From: Porticoccaceae bacterium
GTDB taxonomy: Bacteria > Pseudomonadota > Gammaproteobacteria > Pseudomonadales > Porticoccaceae
Length of the DNA: 64,000 nt
Direction of reading: 5' to 3'
Assembly: GCA_902562425.1 (NCBI GenBank)
Contig: CACETF010000006.1
Location: 53,405 to 117,404, forward strand
Made by a program: the position numbers and the translations under genes. This document shows positions 20,458 through 29,340 of the stretch, piece by piece. Under the pieces are notes generated by a model. The model made no database searches. It was not told where the DNA came from and saw nothing but the letters and a program-made list of their open reading frames with translations. Position 1 is the first letter of the stretch; each line of letters opens with the position of its first letter.

Positions 20458-21138
20458 TCATTTAAGCCTCGCCGCTCCCTCAAGCTCAGCACGCATTTGT
20501 GATATAACCTCAGAATAGTCCTTTGACCCAAATATTGCGGAACCGGCGACAAACATATCCGCTCCCGCAGCCGCTACATCTGCAATATTTTCTACACCAA
20601 TGCCACCATCAACTTCCAAAAGGACATCCCTACTACTAGATTGAATGAGTTCTCTTACGAAACTTATCTTTTTCAGTATTTCGGTAATAAACTTTTGTCC
20701 GCTGAATCCTGGGTTTACTGACATTAGTACGATGATGTCCAAACGATCCAGTAACCATTTAAGTATTTCAACACTAGCGCCTGGATTAAAAACAAGTCCT
20801 CCTTTACAACCTAATTCATTGATTAACTCTAAAGATCGGGCAACGTGATCCGAGGCCTCAGGATGAAAAGAAATATATGTTGCACCAACATCGGCGAACA
20901 TCCGAATCATTTCATCAACGGGTCGGACCATAAGATGGACGTCAATCGGAGCTGTCACCCCTGATTTTCTGAGAGCCTCACATACCATTGGTCCCATACT
21001 CAAATTTGGCACGTAATGATTATCCATGACATCAAAGTGTATAACATCGGCCCCCGCCGACAACACTGATTCAACTTCGGCACCAAGACATGAAAAATCG
21101 GCCGCCAAAATTGATGGTGCGATTAAGTAACGATCCAT
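20458..21138 (-). CDS. rpe: Ribulose-phosphate 3-epimerase
   Basis: Interconverts ribulose 5-phosphate and xylulose 5-phosphate. The 226 residues show [13 protein letters not shown], the metal-binding [29 protein letters not shown] and EVDGGI, all diagnostic. TGAGGAG precedes the ATG. It lies upstream of trpE; in Pseudomonas and relatives gph sits between rpe and trpE, but here the intervening 107 bases have no gene. Confidence 0.96.
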   Translation of the reverse strand: MDRYLIAPSILAADFSCLGAEVESVLSAGADVIHFDVMDNHYVPNLSMGPMVCEALRKSGVTAPIDVHLMVRPVDEMIRMFADVGATYISFHPEASDHVARSLELINELGCKGGLVFNPGASVEILKWLLDRLDIIVLMSVNPGFSGQKFITEILKKISFVRELIQSSSRDVLLEVDGGIGVENIADVAAAGADMFVAGSAIFGSKDYSEVISQMRAELEGAARLK

Positions 21139-21600
21139 AAACTCCTCACAAAATGAAACAGCGCTAATTTAAAGATAAACCCTGCTGAACTCGCCGCTAA
21201 GTATTCGAGAGATACTCTTTAAACCACTCCATTCCCTCTATTTGCGGTAACACAAAGGATTATTAATAACTCATCATGTCACCACAAAAGTTCCCCCACT
21301 TTAGCAGTTATACTCGGAACCTCAATGCTAATTTACTCAAAATTAAAATACTCCATTGAAATACATTCGCGAAGTCTAAATTGCTGTAGTTTTTACGTTG
21401 ATGTCATACCGTGACGTTTATGATGGTTTGCCATGGCTATCCATTGTGAAAACATACACCTTTACTGCAAAGCTTGAAAGATAAAGACGTTTTAGGGATG
21501 ATTTTAAAGCTGTCGATGATCATCGCCCTTGCAATCCAATTACGGCGCGATATTATTTCGATCTAATTTTTCTGCTACCGAACTTGGAGTTTTAAACGAG
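21139..21600. other. Divergent intergenic region between rpe and gshB
   Basis: About 460 bases between two divergent genes. The frame of gshB extends upstream into it, as far as TTG 21529, but the added residues do not resemble the family. I see no RNA gene or convincing promoter match. Confidence 0.3.
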
Positions 21601-22563
21601 GTGAAAAGTCTCTGTGTTGTAATGGATCCAATAGATAAAATTAACTTTGCCAAAGATACTACTTTTGGACTACTCATGGCTGCTCAACGGGCAGACTTCC
21701 AATTATTCTACACTCTACAACATCAATTATTTATGACAGATGGTGAGCCTTATGCAGAGATGCGTCCACTCAAAGTATTCGACGATTCAAATCTGTGGTA
21801 TTCCCTGGGAACTTCACAGTCGAGGCCGCTATCTGAGCTCAGCGTTGTCCTTATGCGGAAGGATCCTCCGTTTAACAACGAATACCTCTACTCAACCTAT
21901 ATTTTAGAAGCCGCCGAGAGACGTGGTTGTTTAGTAACCAATAGACCTAGCTCTCTGCGCGACTGTAATGAAAAAATATTCGCAACTGATTACCCCAACT
22001 GTACCCCACCACTTCTAGTGAGTAGCGATCAAAAGCATCTGAAAGAATTTGTGTTAAAGCATAATGATATCGTCTTAAAACCTTTAAATGGAATGGGGGG
22101 AATGTCGATATTTAGAGTAAAAATTAACGATCCTAATTTAAGTGTGATTCTGGAAACGCTTACTAACAATGGTCATCAAACGATCATGGCTCAGCGTTAT
22201 ATCCCTGAAATATTGGCTGGTGATAAACGGGTGTTAATCGTAGGAGGTGATATTGTGCCGTACTGTCTAGCCCGTATCCCAAACGAAAATGATTTTCGAG
22301 GTAATTTGGCGGCAGGAGGCAGAGGAATCGTGAGGCCTCTAAGTTCAAAAGACCATTGGATAGCAAGCCAAGTTGCCGCAGACCTAATGTCTAGAGGCCT
22401 TCTTCTTGTGGGACTCGATATTATTGGCGAGTTTTTAACAGAAATTAATGTCACCAGCCCCACATGTGTAAGAGAAATTGAACGAGAAACAAATTTGCAA
22501 ATTTGTGATCAGTTTATCAAGGTGTTAGAAAAACAACTTTGCGAAAGAGTAAAAGAAATGTAA
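21601..22563 (+). CDS. gshB: Glutathione synthetase
   Basis: Joins gamma-glutamylcysteine and glycine to make glutathione. I take GTG 21601 as the start because VKSLCVVMDPIDKI matches the family opening (E. coli IKLGIVMDPI) and gives 320 residues, close to the usual 316; a TTG at 21529 would add 24 unrelated residues. ATP-grasp motifs are KPLNGMGGMSIF, RYIPEI, GDKRVLIVGG and GLDIIGEFLTEINVTSP. It heads a gshB-yqgE-ruvX group. The partner gshA is at 38813. Confidence 0.94.
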   Translation: MKSLCVVMDPIDKINFAKDTTFGLLMAAQRADFQLFYTLQHQLFMTDGEPYAEMRPLKVFDDSNLWYSLGTSQSRPLSELSVVLMRKDPPFNNEYLYSTYILEAAERRGCLVTNRPSSLRDCNEKIFATDYPNCTPPLLVSSDQKHLKEFVLKHNDIVLKPLNGMGGMSIFRVKINDPNLSVILETLTNNGHQTIMAQRYIPEILAGDKRVLIVGGDIVPYCLARIPNENDFRGNLAAGGRGIVRPLSSKDHWIASQVAADLMSRGLLLVGLDIIGEFLTEINVTSPTCVREIERETNLQICDQFIKVLEKQLCERVKEM

Positions 22564-22637
22564 ATTTAAAATTATAAGCATCAAAACTTAGTAACTCTGC
22601 ACTTGAGTTTTGTGAAACAAACCCCCATATTAGAATC

Positions 22638-23213
22638 ATGGATGAATTTAATAACGATTTTCCCAGCCTTAAAAATCATTTTCTACTGGCTATGCCGGGA
22701 CTCAGAGACCCCCACTTCTCTCATGCGGTGGTTTATATTTGCGAACACAGTGAGGAAGGTGCAATGGGCTTAGTTGTTAATAATCAGTTGAATATCCCCG
22801 TTAAGGCAATTTTTGACCAACTTCAACTTGAGTATTCTGACGTAACCAGCAGTCCCCTCATTTTCTCGGGCGGTCCCGTGCAACGAGATCGTGGTTTTAT
22901 TTTGCATCAAAACTGTACACAAAAATGGGAATCAACCGTTGAGATTTCGCAAGATATAAGCCTAACAGCCTCAAAAGACATTCTGAGCGATATAGCCCTC
23001 GGCAACGGGCCGGAGCACTCTCTTATTACTTTAGGCTACTCTAGTTGGGGCCCAGGTCAGCTGGAAGAAGAAATAGTACAAAACAGCTGGCTCACAGTTC
23101 CAGCCGACTCAGCTATTATTTTCAACACTGAGTGTAAAAATAGAGCCCGAGCTGCAGCCTCCTCTATCGGCATAGATATAAACAAGCTCTCTTTCATCTC
23201 TGGTCATGCCTAA
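22638..23213 (+). CDS. yqgE: YqgE/AlgH family protein (DUF179)
   Basis: A 191-residue member of a widespread family of unknown biochemical function, named AlgH in Pseudomonas. FLLAMPGLRDPHFSHAVVYICEH, quoted in part here (AMPGLRDPHFSHAVVYICEH), then GAMGLVVN, SGGPVQRDRGFILH and LGYSSWGPGQLEEE are hallmark segments. It overlaps ruvX by 8 bases, the usual yqgE-ruvX coupling. Confidence 0.93.
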   Translation: MDEFNNDFPSLKNHFLLAMPGLRDPHFSHAVVYICEHSEEGAMGLVVNNQLNIPVKAIFDQLQLEYSDVTSSPLIFSGGPVQRDRGFILHQNCTQKWESTVEISQDISLTASKDILSDIALGNGPEHSLITLGYSSWGPGQLEEEIVQNSWLTVPADSAIIFNTECKNRARAAASSIGIDINKLSFISGHA

Positions 23214-23625
23214 GTATGCCAATCATAAGGCACTAATTGGTTTTGACTTCGGACTAAAACGTATAGGTGTTGCAACCGCAAACACTATTACCAAAGTCGC
23301 AACTCCTCTAACCATATTGAGCGCAAACAATGGTGTGCCTGACTGGATTGCTGTTTCTCGCATAATTGATGAGTGGACTCCTGATCTGATAGTGATCGGA
23401 CTCCCTGTGAATATGGATGATTCAGATAGCGAACTAAGTAGTCGAGCAAAAAAATTTGCTCGACGGCTTTCGGCAAGATTCCATAAGCGCGCAGTGATGA
23501 TAGATGAGAGACTAACGAGCTGTGAAGCAAAAAAAATTCGTCCCGGCGAAAAAATCGATGATTTAGCGGCAACATTTATCCTTGAAACATGGCTCAATTC
23601 TCCCTCTTCAGCGTCTGACCCTTAA
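23206..23625 (+). CDS. ruvX: Putative pre-16S rRNA nuclease YqgF/RuvX
   Basis: An RNase H-fold nuclease implicated in 16S rRNA 5' processing. Earlier work proposed Holliday junction resolution. The 139 residues include GFDFGLKRIGVA with the first catalytic Asp, VIGLPVNMD, and DERLTSCEA with the second acidic motif; a third Asp is in KIDDLAAT. It overlaps yqgE. In Pseudomonas pyrR-pyrB-pyrC follow; here yggS follows. Confidence 0.93.
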   Translation: MPKYANHKALIGFDFGLKRIGVATANTITKVATPLTILSANNGVPDWIAVSRIIDEWTPDLIVIGLPVNMDDSDSELSSRAKKFARRLSARFHKRAVMIDERLTSCEAKKIRPGEKIDDLAATFILETWLNSPSSASDP

Positions 23626-23734
23626 TCAAAGACCGTGCTAAAATTCCCTACCTACATAACTCATTATTGCACTTTACATCAATGACGGACAACAGCCAAG
23701 GCTCTAGAACTCGCTACAAAATACTCAGATAAAT

Positions 23735-24442
23735 ATGACATCTATAACAAAATGTATTGAGCAAGTAAGAGAACGCATAGCAAACGCGGCAATACGTGCT
23801 GGGCGGGAGGTCAGTGAAATTCGACTATTAGCCGTCAGCAAAACACGCAGTGCAAACGATATCAGGGTCGCTGCTGCATCTAATATCTTTGACTTTGGGG
23901 AAAACTATTTGCAAGAGGCGCAGAAAAAAATAAGTCAAGTATGTCTGCATGGTCTAAAATGGCACTTTATTGGTAGATTGCAGAGAAATAAAACTCAACA
24001 AGTAGCCAACCGTTTTGATTGGGTACACAGTGTAGATAGGATCGAGATTGCAAAACGTCTAAGTATGCAGCGAGACATACAATTACCACCTTTAAATATT
24101 TGTCTACAAATTAATATTGATGATGAGGTCACTAAATCTGGGTTCAAGATCAAAGAACTTTCAGATACAGTTGAACAAGTGATTGAACTGCCGCAATTAG
24201 TTCTACGGGGCCTCATGGCAATACCGGCTTCAAAAACTGCTGAAATAGATCAGCGTAAGAGCTTCTCTCGACTCCGACATGCACAAGCTGAGATCAATAA
24301 TAGATTGGATAGTCGTGATAAATTAGATACCCTCTCTATGGGGATGTCACAAGATTTAGAATCCGCGATCCTCGAAGGGGCAACTATAGTACGAGTTGGA
24401 AGTGACATTTTTGGTCCTCGACTTAAAGCCACTACAAATTAG
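23735..24442 (+). CDS. yggS: PLP homeostasis protein (YggS/PROSC family)
   Basis: A single-domain TIM-barrel PLP-binding protein involved in vitamin B6 and amino acid homeostasis. The 235 residues contain LLAVSKTR with the PLP lysine, FGENYLQEAQKK, WHFIGRLQRNK, GLMAIPA and LSMGMSQDLESAI, the standard set. It starts at ATG 23735 and is followed 9 bases later by proC, an old and widespread pairing. Confidence 0.95.
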   Translation: MTSITKCIEQVRERIANAAIRAGREVSEIRLLAVSKTRSANDIRVAAASNIFDFGENYLQEAQKKISQVCLHGLKWHFIGRLQRNKTQQVANRFDWVHSVDRIEIAKRLSMQRDIQLPPLNICLQINIDDEVTKSGFKIKELSDTVEQVIELPQLVLRGLMAIPASKTAEIDQRKSFSRLRHAQAEINNRLDSRDKLDTLSMGMSQDLESAILEGATIVRVGSDIFGPRLKATTN

Positions 24443-24451
24443 GAATTTACG

Positions 24452-25279
24452 TTGATAGATCAAATATACAAAATCGCGTTCATTGGCGCAGGTAATATGG
24501 CTTCCGCTTTAATAAACGGACTGATAAGTAATGGGTATCCAAGCGCGGGAATAATTGTCAGCGATCCAAACGAAGACGCTAAAAACAGCCTGAGCGAACG
24601 GCACCAAATTCAGTGTACAAATGATAACAAATCTGCTGTACATTATGCAGATGTGGTGATACTTGCAGTGAAACCACAAATTCTGAAAGAAGTGGCTCTT
24701 GAGTTATCTAAAGTCATACAAATGCAAACATTGGTAGTCTCCATTGCTGCGGGAGTGCCGGTAAATGCGTTACAAAGATGGTTTAGTAACAATATTCCAA
24801 TTGTTCGCTCAATGCCGAATACGCCTGCAATGCTTGGAGCTGGAGCAACTGGAATGTATGCCAATCGTCATGTAACTGCCGATCAATGCTTAATTGTCGA
24901 GCACATTTTCAACACTGTTGGTTATTCCTGTTGGCTTGAGTCTGAAAAAGATATCGATTCGGTTACAGCAGTCTCTGGAAGCGCTCCCGCGTATTTTTTT
25001 CTTATTTTTGAAATAATGGAGCGAGCGGCAAAAGATTTTGGTCTAAGTCCCACCGCTGCTAAAAATCTCATATTACAGACAGCAAAAGGCTCAGTTGCAA
25101 TGGCACTAAATTCTGATTCAGAGGTGAGTGAGCTTCGACGTCAGGTGACTTCACCTGGTGGAACGACAGAGAAGGCCATAGCCACACTTCACGCAGGCAA
25201 TCTAAACCGACTTGTATATCAAGCAATGAAAGCGGCATTAGATAGAGCGCAAGAACTTTCTGAGCAATATGGACAATAA
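24452..25279 (+). CDS. proC: Pyrroline-5-carboxylate reductase
   Basis: Reduces pyrroline-5-carboxylate to proline. The 275 residues open with IAFIGAGNMASALI (dinucleotide-binding loop), then VILAVKPQ, VRSMPNTPA and the C-terminal SGSAPAYFFLI and TSPGGTTEKAI dimer segment. The start is TTG at 24452 with TAGGAA just upstream; no in-frame ATG lies nearby. Confidence 0.95.
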   Translation: MIDQIYKIAFIGAGNMASALINGLISNGYPSAGIIVSDPNEDAKNSLSERHQIQCTNDNKSAVHYADVVILAVKPQILKEVALELSKVIQMQTLVVSIAAGVPVNALQRWFSNNIPIVRSMPNTPAMLGAGATGMYANRHVTADQCLIVEHIFNTVGYSCWLESEKDIDSVTAVSGSAPAYFFLIFEIMERAAKDFGLSPTAAKNLILQTAKGSVAMALNSDSEVSELRRQVTSPGGTTEKAIATLHAGNLNRLVYQAMKAALDRAQELSEQYGQ

Positions 25280-25307
25280 TCTGATGTTACAGAGGGCATA
25301 AGGTTTT

Positions 25308-25880
25308 ATGAGTGCATTCAATGACTTGGCCCAGAACTTGGTCCATATAGCTCTACAATTATGCAGTTTTTTAATGCTACTGCGTCTTTTACTACAATGG
25401 GTACAAGCAGACTTTTTTAATCCGCTGTCCCAATCTATTTTCAGAATTACTGCGCCCTTAGTCGAACCTCTCCATCGGTTCTTTCCCACCTTCGGCACTT
25501 TTAATACAGCTGCATTGATGGGAGCATTTGTGTTCAAGTGGATATACGTGTGCATTTTGATATTTACCGGTCAGAGGCTTTTCAACGAACTTCCGAGTTA
25601 TCTTCTTATTTCAATTTATGAAATTTTTGTCAGCTTGGTGGATATTTATTTTTGGGGGATAATAATTATAGCCGTTGCCAGCTGGCTCGACGCTCTACAG
25701 CATCCTCATGTAAGCCTGATAAGTCAAATAGTCGAACCATATCTCAGCCCGTTTAGGCGCCTTATTCCTCCGATAGGAATACTTGATATTTCGTCGATGG
25801 TTGCTCTAATTGGCCTGATCATAATCAGGGATCGAATTTTACCAACATTAAAGTACACGGTAGAGTCGATTTTATTTTGA
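25308..25880 (+). CDS. yggT: YggT family membrane protein
   Basis: A 190-residue protein with two YggT repeats, each of two hydrophobic helices, with the typical Pro-rich ends: DPFNPLSQ-like DFFNPLSQSIFRITAPLVEPLHR in the first half (core RITAPLVEPLHR) and ISQIVEPYLSPFRRLIPP in the second. The function is not well defined; roles in osmotic stress and membrane organisation have been suggested for relatives. It follows proC as in many proteobacteria. Confidence 0.92.
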   Translation: MSAFNDLAQNLVHIALQLCSFLMLLRLLLQWVQADFFNPLSQSIFRITAPLVEPLHRFFPTFGTFNTAALMGAFVFKWIYVCILIFTGQRLFNELPSYLLISIYEIFVSLVDIYFWGIIIIAVASWLDALQHPHVSLISQIVEPYLSPFRRLIPPIGILDISSMVALIGLIIIRDRILPTLKYTVESILF

Positions 25881-25940
25881 CCAAAACTTTCCTTTAAACT
25901 GCAGGCTTCATGTAAAACTGATTTACCCCCTCTCTATATC

Positions 25941-26477
25941 TCAGAACTCCGTTAAAAGTTTAACCGAGCGAGCATCTATGCTTTTTTTCAAGTTTTCGAA
26001 GAGACGTGGCTCCAATGAGCTTGATGCTCTATGAATATTATCGCTATTTAAATTCGGGTATCCCATGATGTAAGGGGAGTTATGAGCATGTTGCCCAATT
26101 GATCTGACTATGTCTTTTTTGGCCAGAACAACGTCACGCGCATCCCTACCGATAACCAACTAATTCCCCGTGTAGCTCTCGGTCAACACATAAGGTTCAG
26201 GACGAGACAGCACCAAATACATTCCGACCGCTTCAAATAAACCGGTACCGAACGACTGCACAAACTTCAACTGTGTGAATGCTACACACTCATTATTTTG
26301 TTGTCGCCATATCATTGCGCACAAACAAATGATCGAAAACTGGGGGCTATTCCCCTCAAACAAATGTAACGCAGATCTATCTCCTACACATAAAAAAATA
26401 ATCCTCCTATAATAACAAGAAATTTTTAAATTTCGTTGTACAATGTTTTTCCAGCGCTCAATTAATAAGTTATAATT
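25941..26477 (-). pseudogene. Unrecognised broken reading frame
   Basis: On the minus strand a reading frame with natural-looking protein composition runs leftward from about 26400 to the stop at 25941, broken by one in-frame TAG at 26160-26162. Before the stop it reads FVQSFGTGLFEAVGMYLVLS, after it VIGRDARDVVLAKKDIV and ASSSLEPRLFENLKKSIDAR. I do not recognise the family. There is no good start: its upstream part overlaps the 5' end of metX. It may be a decayed gene; chance cannot be excluded. It fills the 597-base gap between yggT and metX, which otherwise holds nothing visible. Confidence 0.3.
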
Positions 26478-27644
26478 TTGGTTACCAAGATAGTCCCAAG
26501 TCCTCCAGACTCTTCCAAACTTGGAGCGATCCACATGGAGGTTGTGCATTTAACCGAACCGCTAAAGTTAGCATGTGGTTATAGCTTAACAGAGCATGTT
26601 CTTTGCGTGGAAACTTATGGTGAACTTAACAGAGCTAAATCCAATGCCGTGCTGATTTGTCATGCACTGACTGGTAGCCATCACGCAGCTGGGTGGCATG
26701 TTGGGGATAAAAAACCGGGCTGGTGGGACGATATGATTGGTCCCGGCAAATCAATAGATACTGATCAATTTTTTGTGGTAAGTCCGAGCAATATAGGCAC
26801 ATGTCACGGTAGTACGGGACCACTTTCAATTAATCCAAAGACAAATTCCACCTGGGGTCCAAATTTTCCAGAACTACACATCAGTGATTGGACAGCCTCG
26901 CAACGCATGCTCATGGACCATTACAAAATTAAATGTTGGGCGGCAGTTGTAGGAGGAAGTCTTGGAGGTATGCAAGCAATGCATTGGTCTGTAACTTACC
27001 CTGATAAGTTATTAAGCGCTGTCGTGATTGCTTCCGCAATGAAATTATCTGCGCAGAACATTGCGTTTAATGAAATTGCACGGCGAGCAATAAAGGAGGA
27101 TATTGACTTCCATGGTGGGCATTATCAAGAGAAAAATAAGAAACCCTCACGAGGGCTAGCACTGGCGCGAATGATCGGACATGTGACCTACTTGTCCGAC
27201 TTATCAATGGCAGAAAAATTTGGTCGAGAAGTGCTCGATGGTGATTTTTGTAATGAAAAATTAGACCCTGTAAAATTTAAAATCGAGAGTTACCTCAATT
27301 ATCAAGGCGACAAATTTGCAAATGAATTTGATGCAAACTCTTACATACTTTTGACAAAAATGCTGGACTATTTTGATCTCGCTCGGAAATATGATAACCA
27401 ACCGAGTTCTGCTTTTAGGGTTGCCACCTGCAAATTTTTAGTACTTACTTTTAGTAGCGATTGGCGGTTTCCCCCTGAACGATCGAGAGAAATAACTAAA
27501 GCGTTGATTACTGCCGGTTGCGATGTTACCCACGCAGAAATCACCTCATCTCAAGGACATGACGCATTTTTACTTCCCGACTCAAGATATCAACAAATTT
27601 TTAGCACTTTCATGAAGCGAATAGCATCAACCCTGCACTGCTAA
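26478..27644 (+). CDS. metX: Homoserine O-acyltransferase MetX
   Basis: Activates homoserine by acylation in methionine synthesis; gammaproteobacterial members paired with MetW often use succinyl-CoA, so the acyl group is left open. The product is an alpha/beta-hydrolase-fold protein of 388 residues from TTG 26478. LICHALTGSHHAAG, the nucleophile elbow VVGGSLGGMQAMHWS and C-terminal SDWRFPPE with QGHDAFL hold the catalytic triad. ATG 26535 has a better Shine-Dalgarno (TTGGAG, 8 bases away) and gives 369 residues. However, the upstream PPDS segment looks conserved in Pseudomonas MetX, so the start is unsettled. Confidence 0.93.
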   Translation: MVTKIVPSPPDSSKLGAIHMEVVHLTEPLKLACGYSLTEHVLCVETYGELNRAKSNAVLICHALTGSHHAAGWHVGDKKPGWWDDMIGPGKSIDTDQFFVVSPSNIGTCHGSTGPLSINPKTNSTWGPNFPELHISDWTASQRMLMDHYKIKCWAAVVGGSLGGMQAMHWSVTYPDKLLSAVVIASAMKLSAQNIAFNEIARRAIKEDIDFHGGHYQEKNKKPSRGLALARMIGHVTYLSDLSMAEKFGREVLDGDFCNEKLDPVKFKIESYLNYQGDKFANEFDANSYILLTKMLDYFDLARKYDNQPSSAFRVATCKFLVLTFSSDWRFPPERSREITKALITAGCDVTHAEITSSQGHDAFLLPDSRYQQIFSTFMKRIASTLHC

Positions 27645-27647
27645 ACT

Positions 27648-28238
27648 ATGGACAAGATACTAGATTTAATACTTCAATGGATACCATCAAATAGTCGGGT
27701 GCTTGACCTAGCGTGTGGCGACGGGAGCCTTTTAGAAAACTTACAAAGAATCCATCAAGTAAATGGTTATGGTTTAGAAATCGACGAAAAATCTATTCTT
27801 AAATGTATAAAAAAGGGTATAAACGTGATTGAACAAGACCTAGATACTGGATTAAACAATTTTTCCGACAAGTGCTTTGACAGTGTAATTATGTCCCAGG
27901 CACTTCAAGAAATGCGTCACCCACACCTTCTCCTTGGCGAAATGTTGCGGGTTGGGCGCGAATGTATTATAACTTTTCCTAATTTTGGCCATTGGTCAGC
28001 ACGTTGCCAACTATTCTTTCAAGGGAAAATGCCTGTTACGCGTCAACTAGCTTACCAATGGTATGAAACTCCAAACATACATTTTTTCACTTATCGCGAT
28101 TTTAAAATACTATGCGAAGCTCAAAAAATTCGTATTCTTCATTATGATTGTATCGCCGAGACGTATCCCGATGTTTATCTGAAAAAATTGTTTCCGAACT
28201 TATTTACGCAAACAGCTATTTTTCATCTCAGTCTGTAA
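27648..28238 (+). CDS. metW: Methionine biosynthesis protein MetW
   Basis: A 196-residue class I methyltransferase-like protein that works with MetX in methionine synthesis. VLDLACGDGSLLENL is the SAM-binding glycine motif; YGLEIDE, VIMSQALQEMRHP, FPNFGHWSAR and YQWYETPNIHFFTYRDF are strongly conserved in the MetW family. It starts 3 bases after metX ends, so the two are cotranscribed. Confidence 0.94.
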   Translation: MDKILDLILQWIPSNSRVLDLACGDGSLLENLQRIHQVNGYGLEIDEKSILKCIKKGINVIEQDLDTGLNNFSDKCFDSVIMSQALQEMRHPHLLLGEMLRVGRECIITFPNFGHWSARCQLFFQGKMPVTRQLAYQWYETPNIHFFTYRDFKILCEAQKIRILHYDCIAETYPDVYLKKLFPNLFTQTAIFHLSL

Positions 28239-28270
28239 ATAGCCTCTAACCATAAGGAATACTAACAAAT

Positions 28271-28690
28271 ATGCTTAATCGTATTTTCCTCGTTACATTG
28301 TTGACAATGTCTTTGGGACACGCGGAATCATTTAAACAATATGGAGAACTAAAAATCTTCTACAGCGCTTTCCCTAGCGCATTCATCACTGCAGACATCG
28401 CGAAAAAAAACAATATTGTGCGCGGAATAAATCGTGGAGTTGTCAATATTTCTGCGATGACACAGCTCAGCAAAGGTCTCAATGCTACTGTCACAGGTGT
28501 AGTGTCAAATATCATGCAACAAAACCAAACTCTAAGTTTTAGTGCAATCCGCGAGGGCACATCAATATATTACATTGCTCCTTTTAAGTTTGAAAATGAA
28601 GATTACTTAACCTTCAAAGTGAAGTTAGAAATGAATAATAGTGATCAATACGACATCAAGTTTCAAAAACTCATGTACATTGATAAGTAA
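28271..28690 (+). CDS. DUF4426 domain secreted protein
   Basis: A 139-residue protein with a signal peptide (hydrophobic residues 4-16, ending SLGHA) and a single DUF4426-like domain, with YGELKIFYSAFPSAFITADIA at its start (core FYSAFPSAFITADIA). The function is unknown. In Pseudomonas-like genomes such a gene lies between metW and rdgB, as here. Confidence 0.82.
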   Translation: MLNRIFLVTLLTMSLGHAESFKQYGELKIFYSAFPSAFITADIAKKNNIVRGINRGVVNISAMTQLSKGLNATVTGVVSNIMQQNQTLSFSAIREGTSIYYIAPFKFENEDYLTFKVKLEMNNSDQYDIKFQKLMYIDK

Positions 28691-28714
28691 AAAATATTGG
28701 AGCGTATACCTATC

Positions 28715-29320
28715 ATGGAAGTGGTCTTAGCAAGTAGCAATCACGGAAAAATAAAAGAGTTTAAAGAAATCCTCGGCAACGTCGGGCTAAATATTATACC
28801 CCAAAAAGAATTTTCAATTGAATCCGCTGATGAAACAGGCTTGACATTCGTAGAAAATGCTATTTTAAAAGCACGGCATGCGTCTATACAGACCAATTTA
28901 CCTGCAATAGCAGATGATTCAGGGCTTCAAGTGGACTTCCTTAAAGGAGCACCGGGAATTTACTCTGCACGATTTGCTGGCGAAAAAGCAACTGACGATG
29001 AAAACAACAACTATCTATTAAAGCGGCTAAAGAGAGTACCGAAACCACTTCGCACGGCTCGATATCAAACCGTGATTGTTTTTCTAAAACATTTTGCAGA
29101 CCCTAAACCAATAATTTGTGAGGCACATTGGGAAGGTCTTATTGCTACCGATAATCAAGGTGATGGCGGCTTTGGATATGATCCTTTGTTCATTCCACAC
29201 GGTCAAACATTGAGCGCAGCAGAAATGAAAATAGATGAAAAAAATAAAGTCAGTCATAGAGCTCGTGCACTGTCAAAACTGTTAGACTATTTCGCTGATC
29301 CTCAGGATGCATTGTGTTAA
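28715..29320 (+). CDS. rdgB: dITP/XTP pyrophosphatase
   Basis: Hydrolyses non-canonical purine triphosphates (dITP, XTP) and so keeps them out of DNA. The product has 201 residues from ATG 28715, with TTGGAG upstream. VLASSNHGKIKEF, TFVENAILKARHA, AIADDSGLQVDFL, PGIYSARFAG and GFGYDPLFIP are the family's active-site blocks. It overlaps or abuts hemW, depending on the hemW start. Confidence 0.95.
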   Translation: MEVVLASSNHGKIKEFKEILGNVGLNIIPQKEFSIESADETGLTFVENAILKARHASIQTNLPAIADDSGLQVDFLKGAPGIYSARFAGEKATDDENNNYLLKRLKRVPKPLRTARYQTVIVFLKHFADPKPIICEAHWEGLIATDNQGDGGFGYDPLFIPHGQTLSAAEMKIDEKNKVSHRARALSKLLDYFADPQDALC

Positions 29321-29340
29321 ACATAGTCAATCTGCAGACC

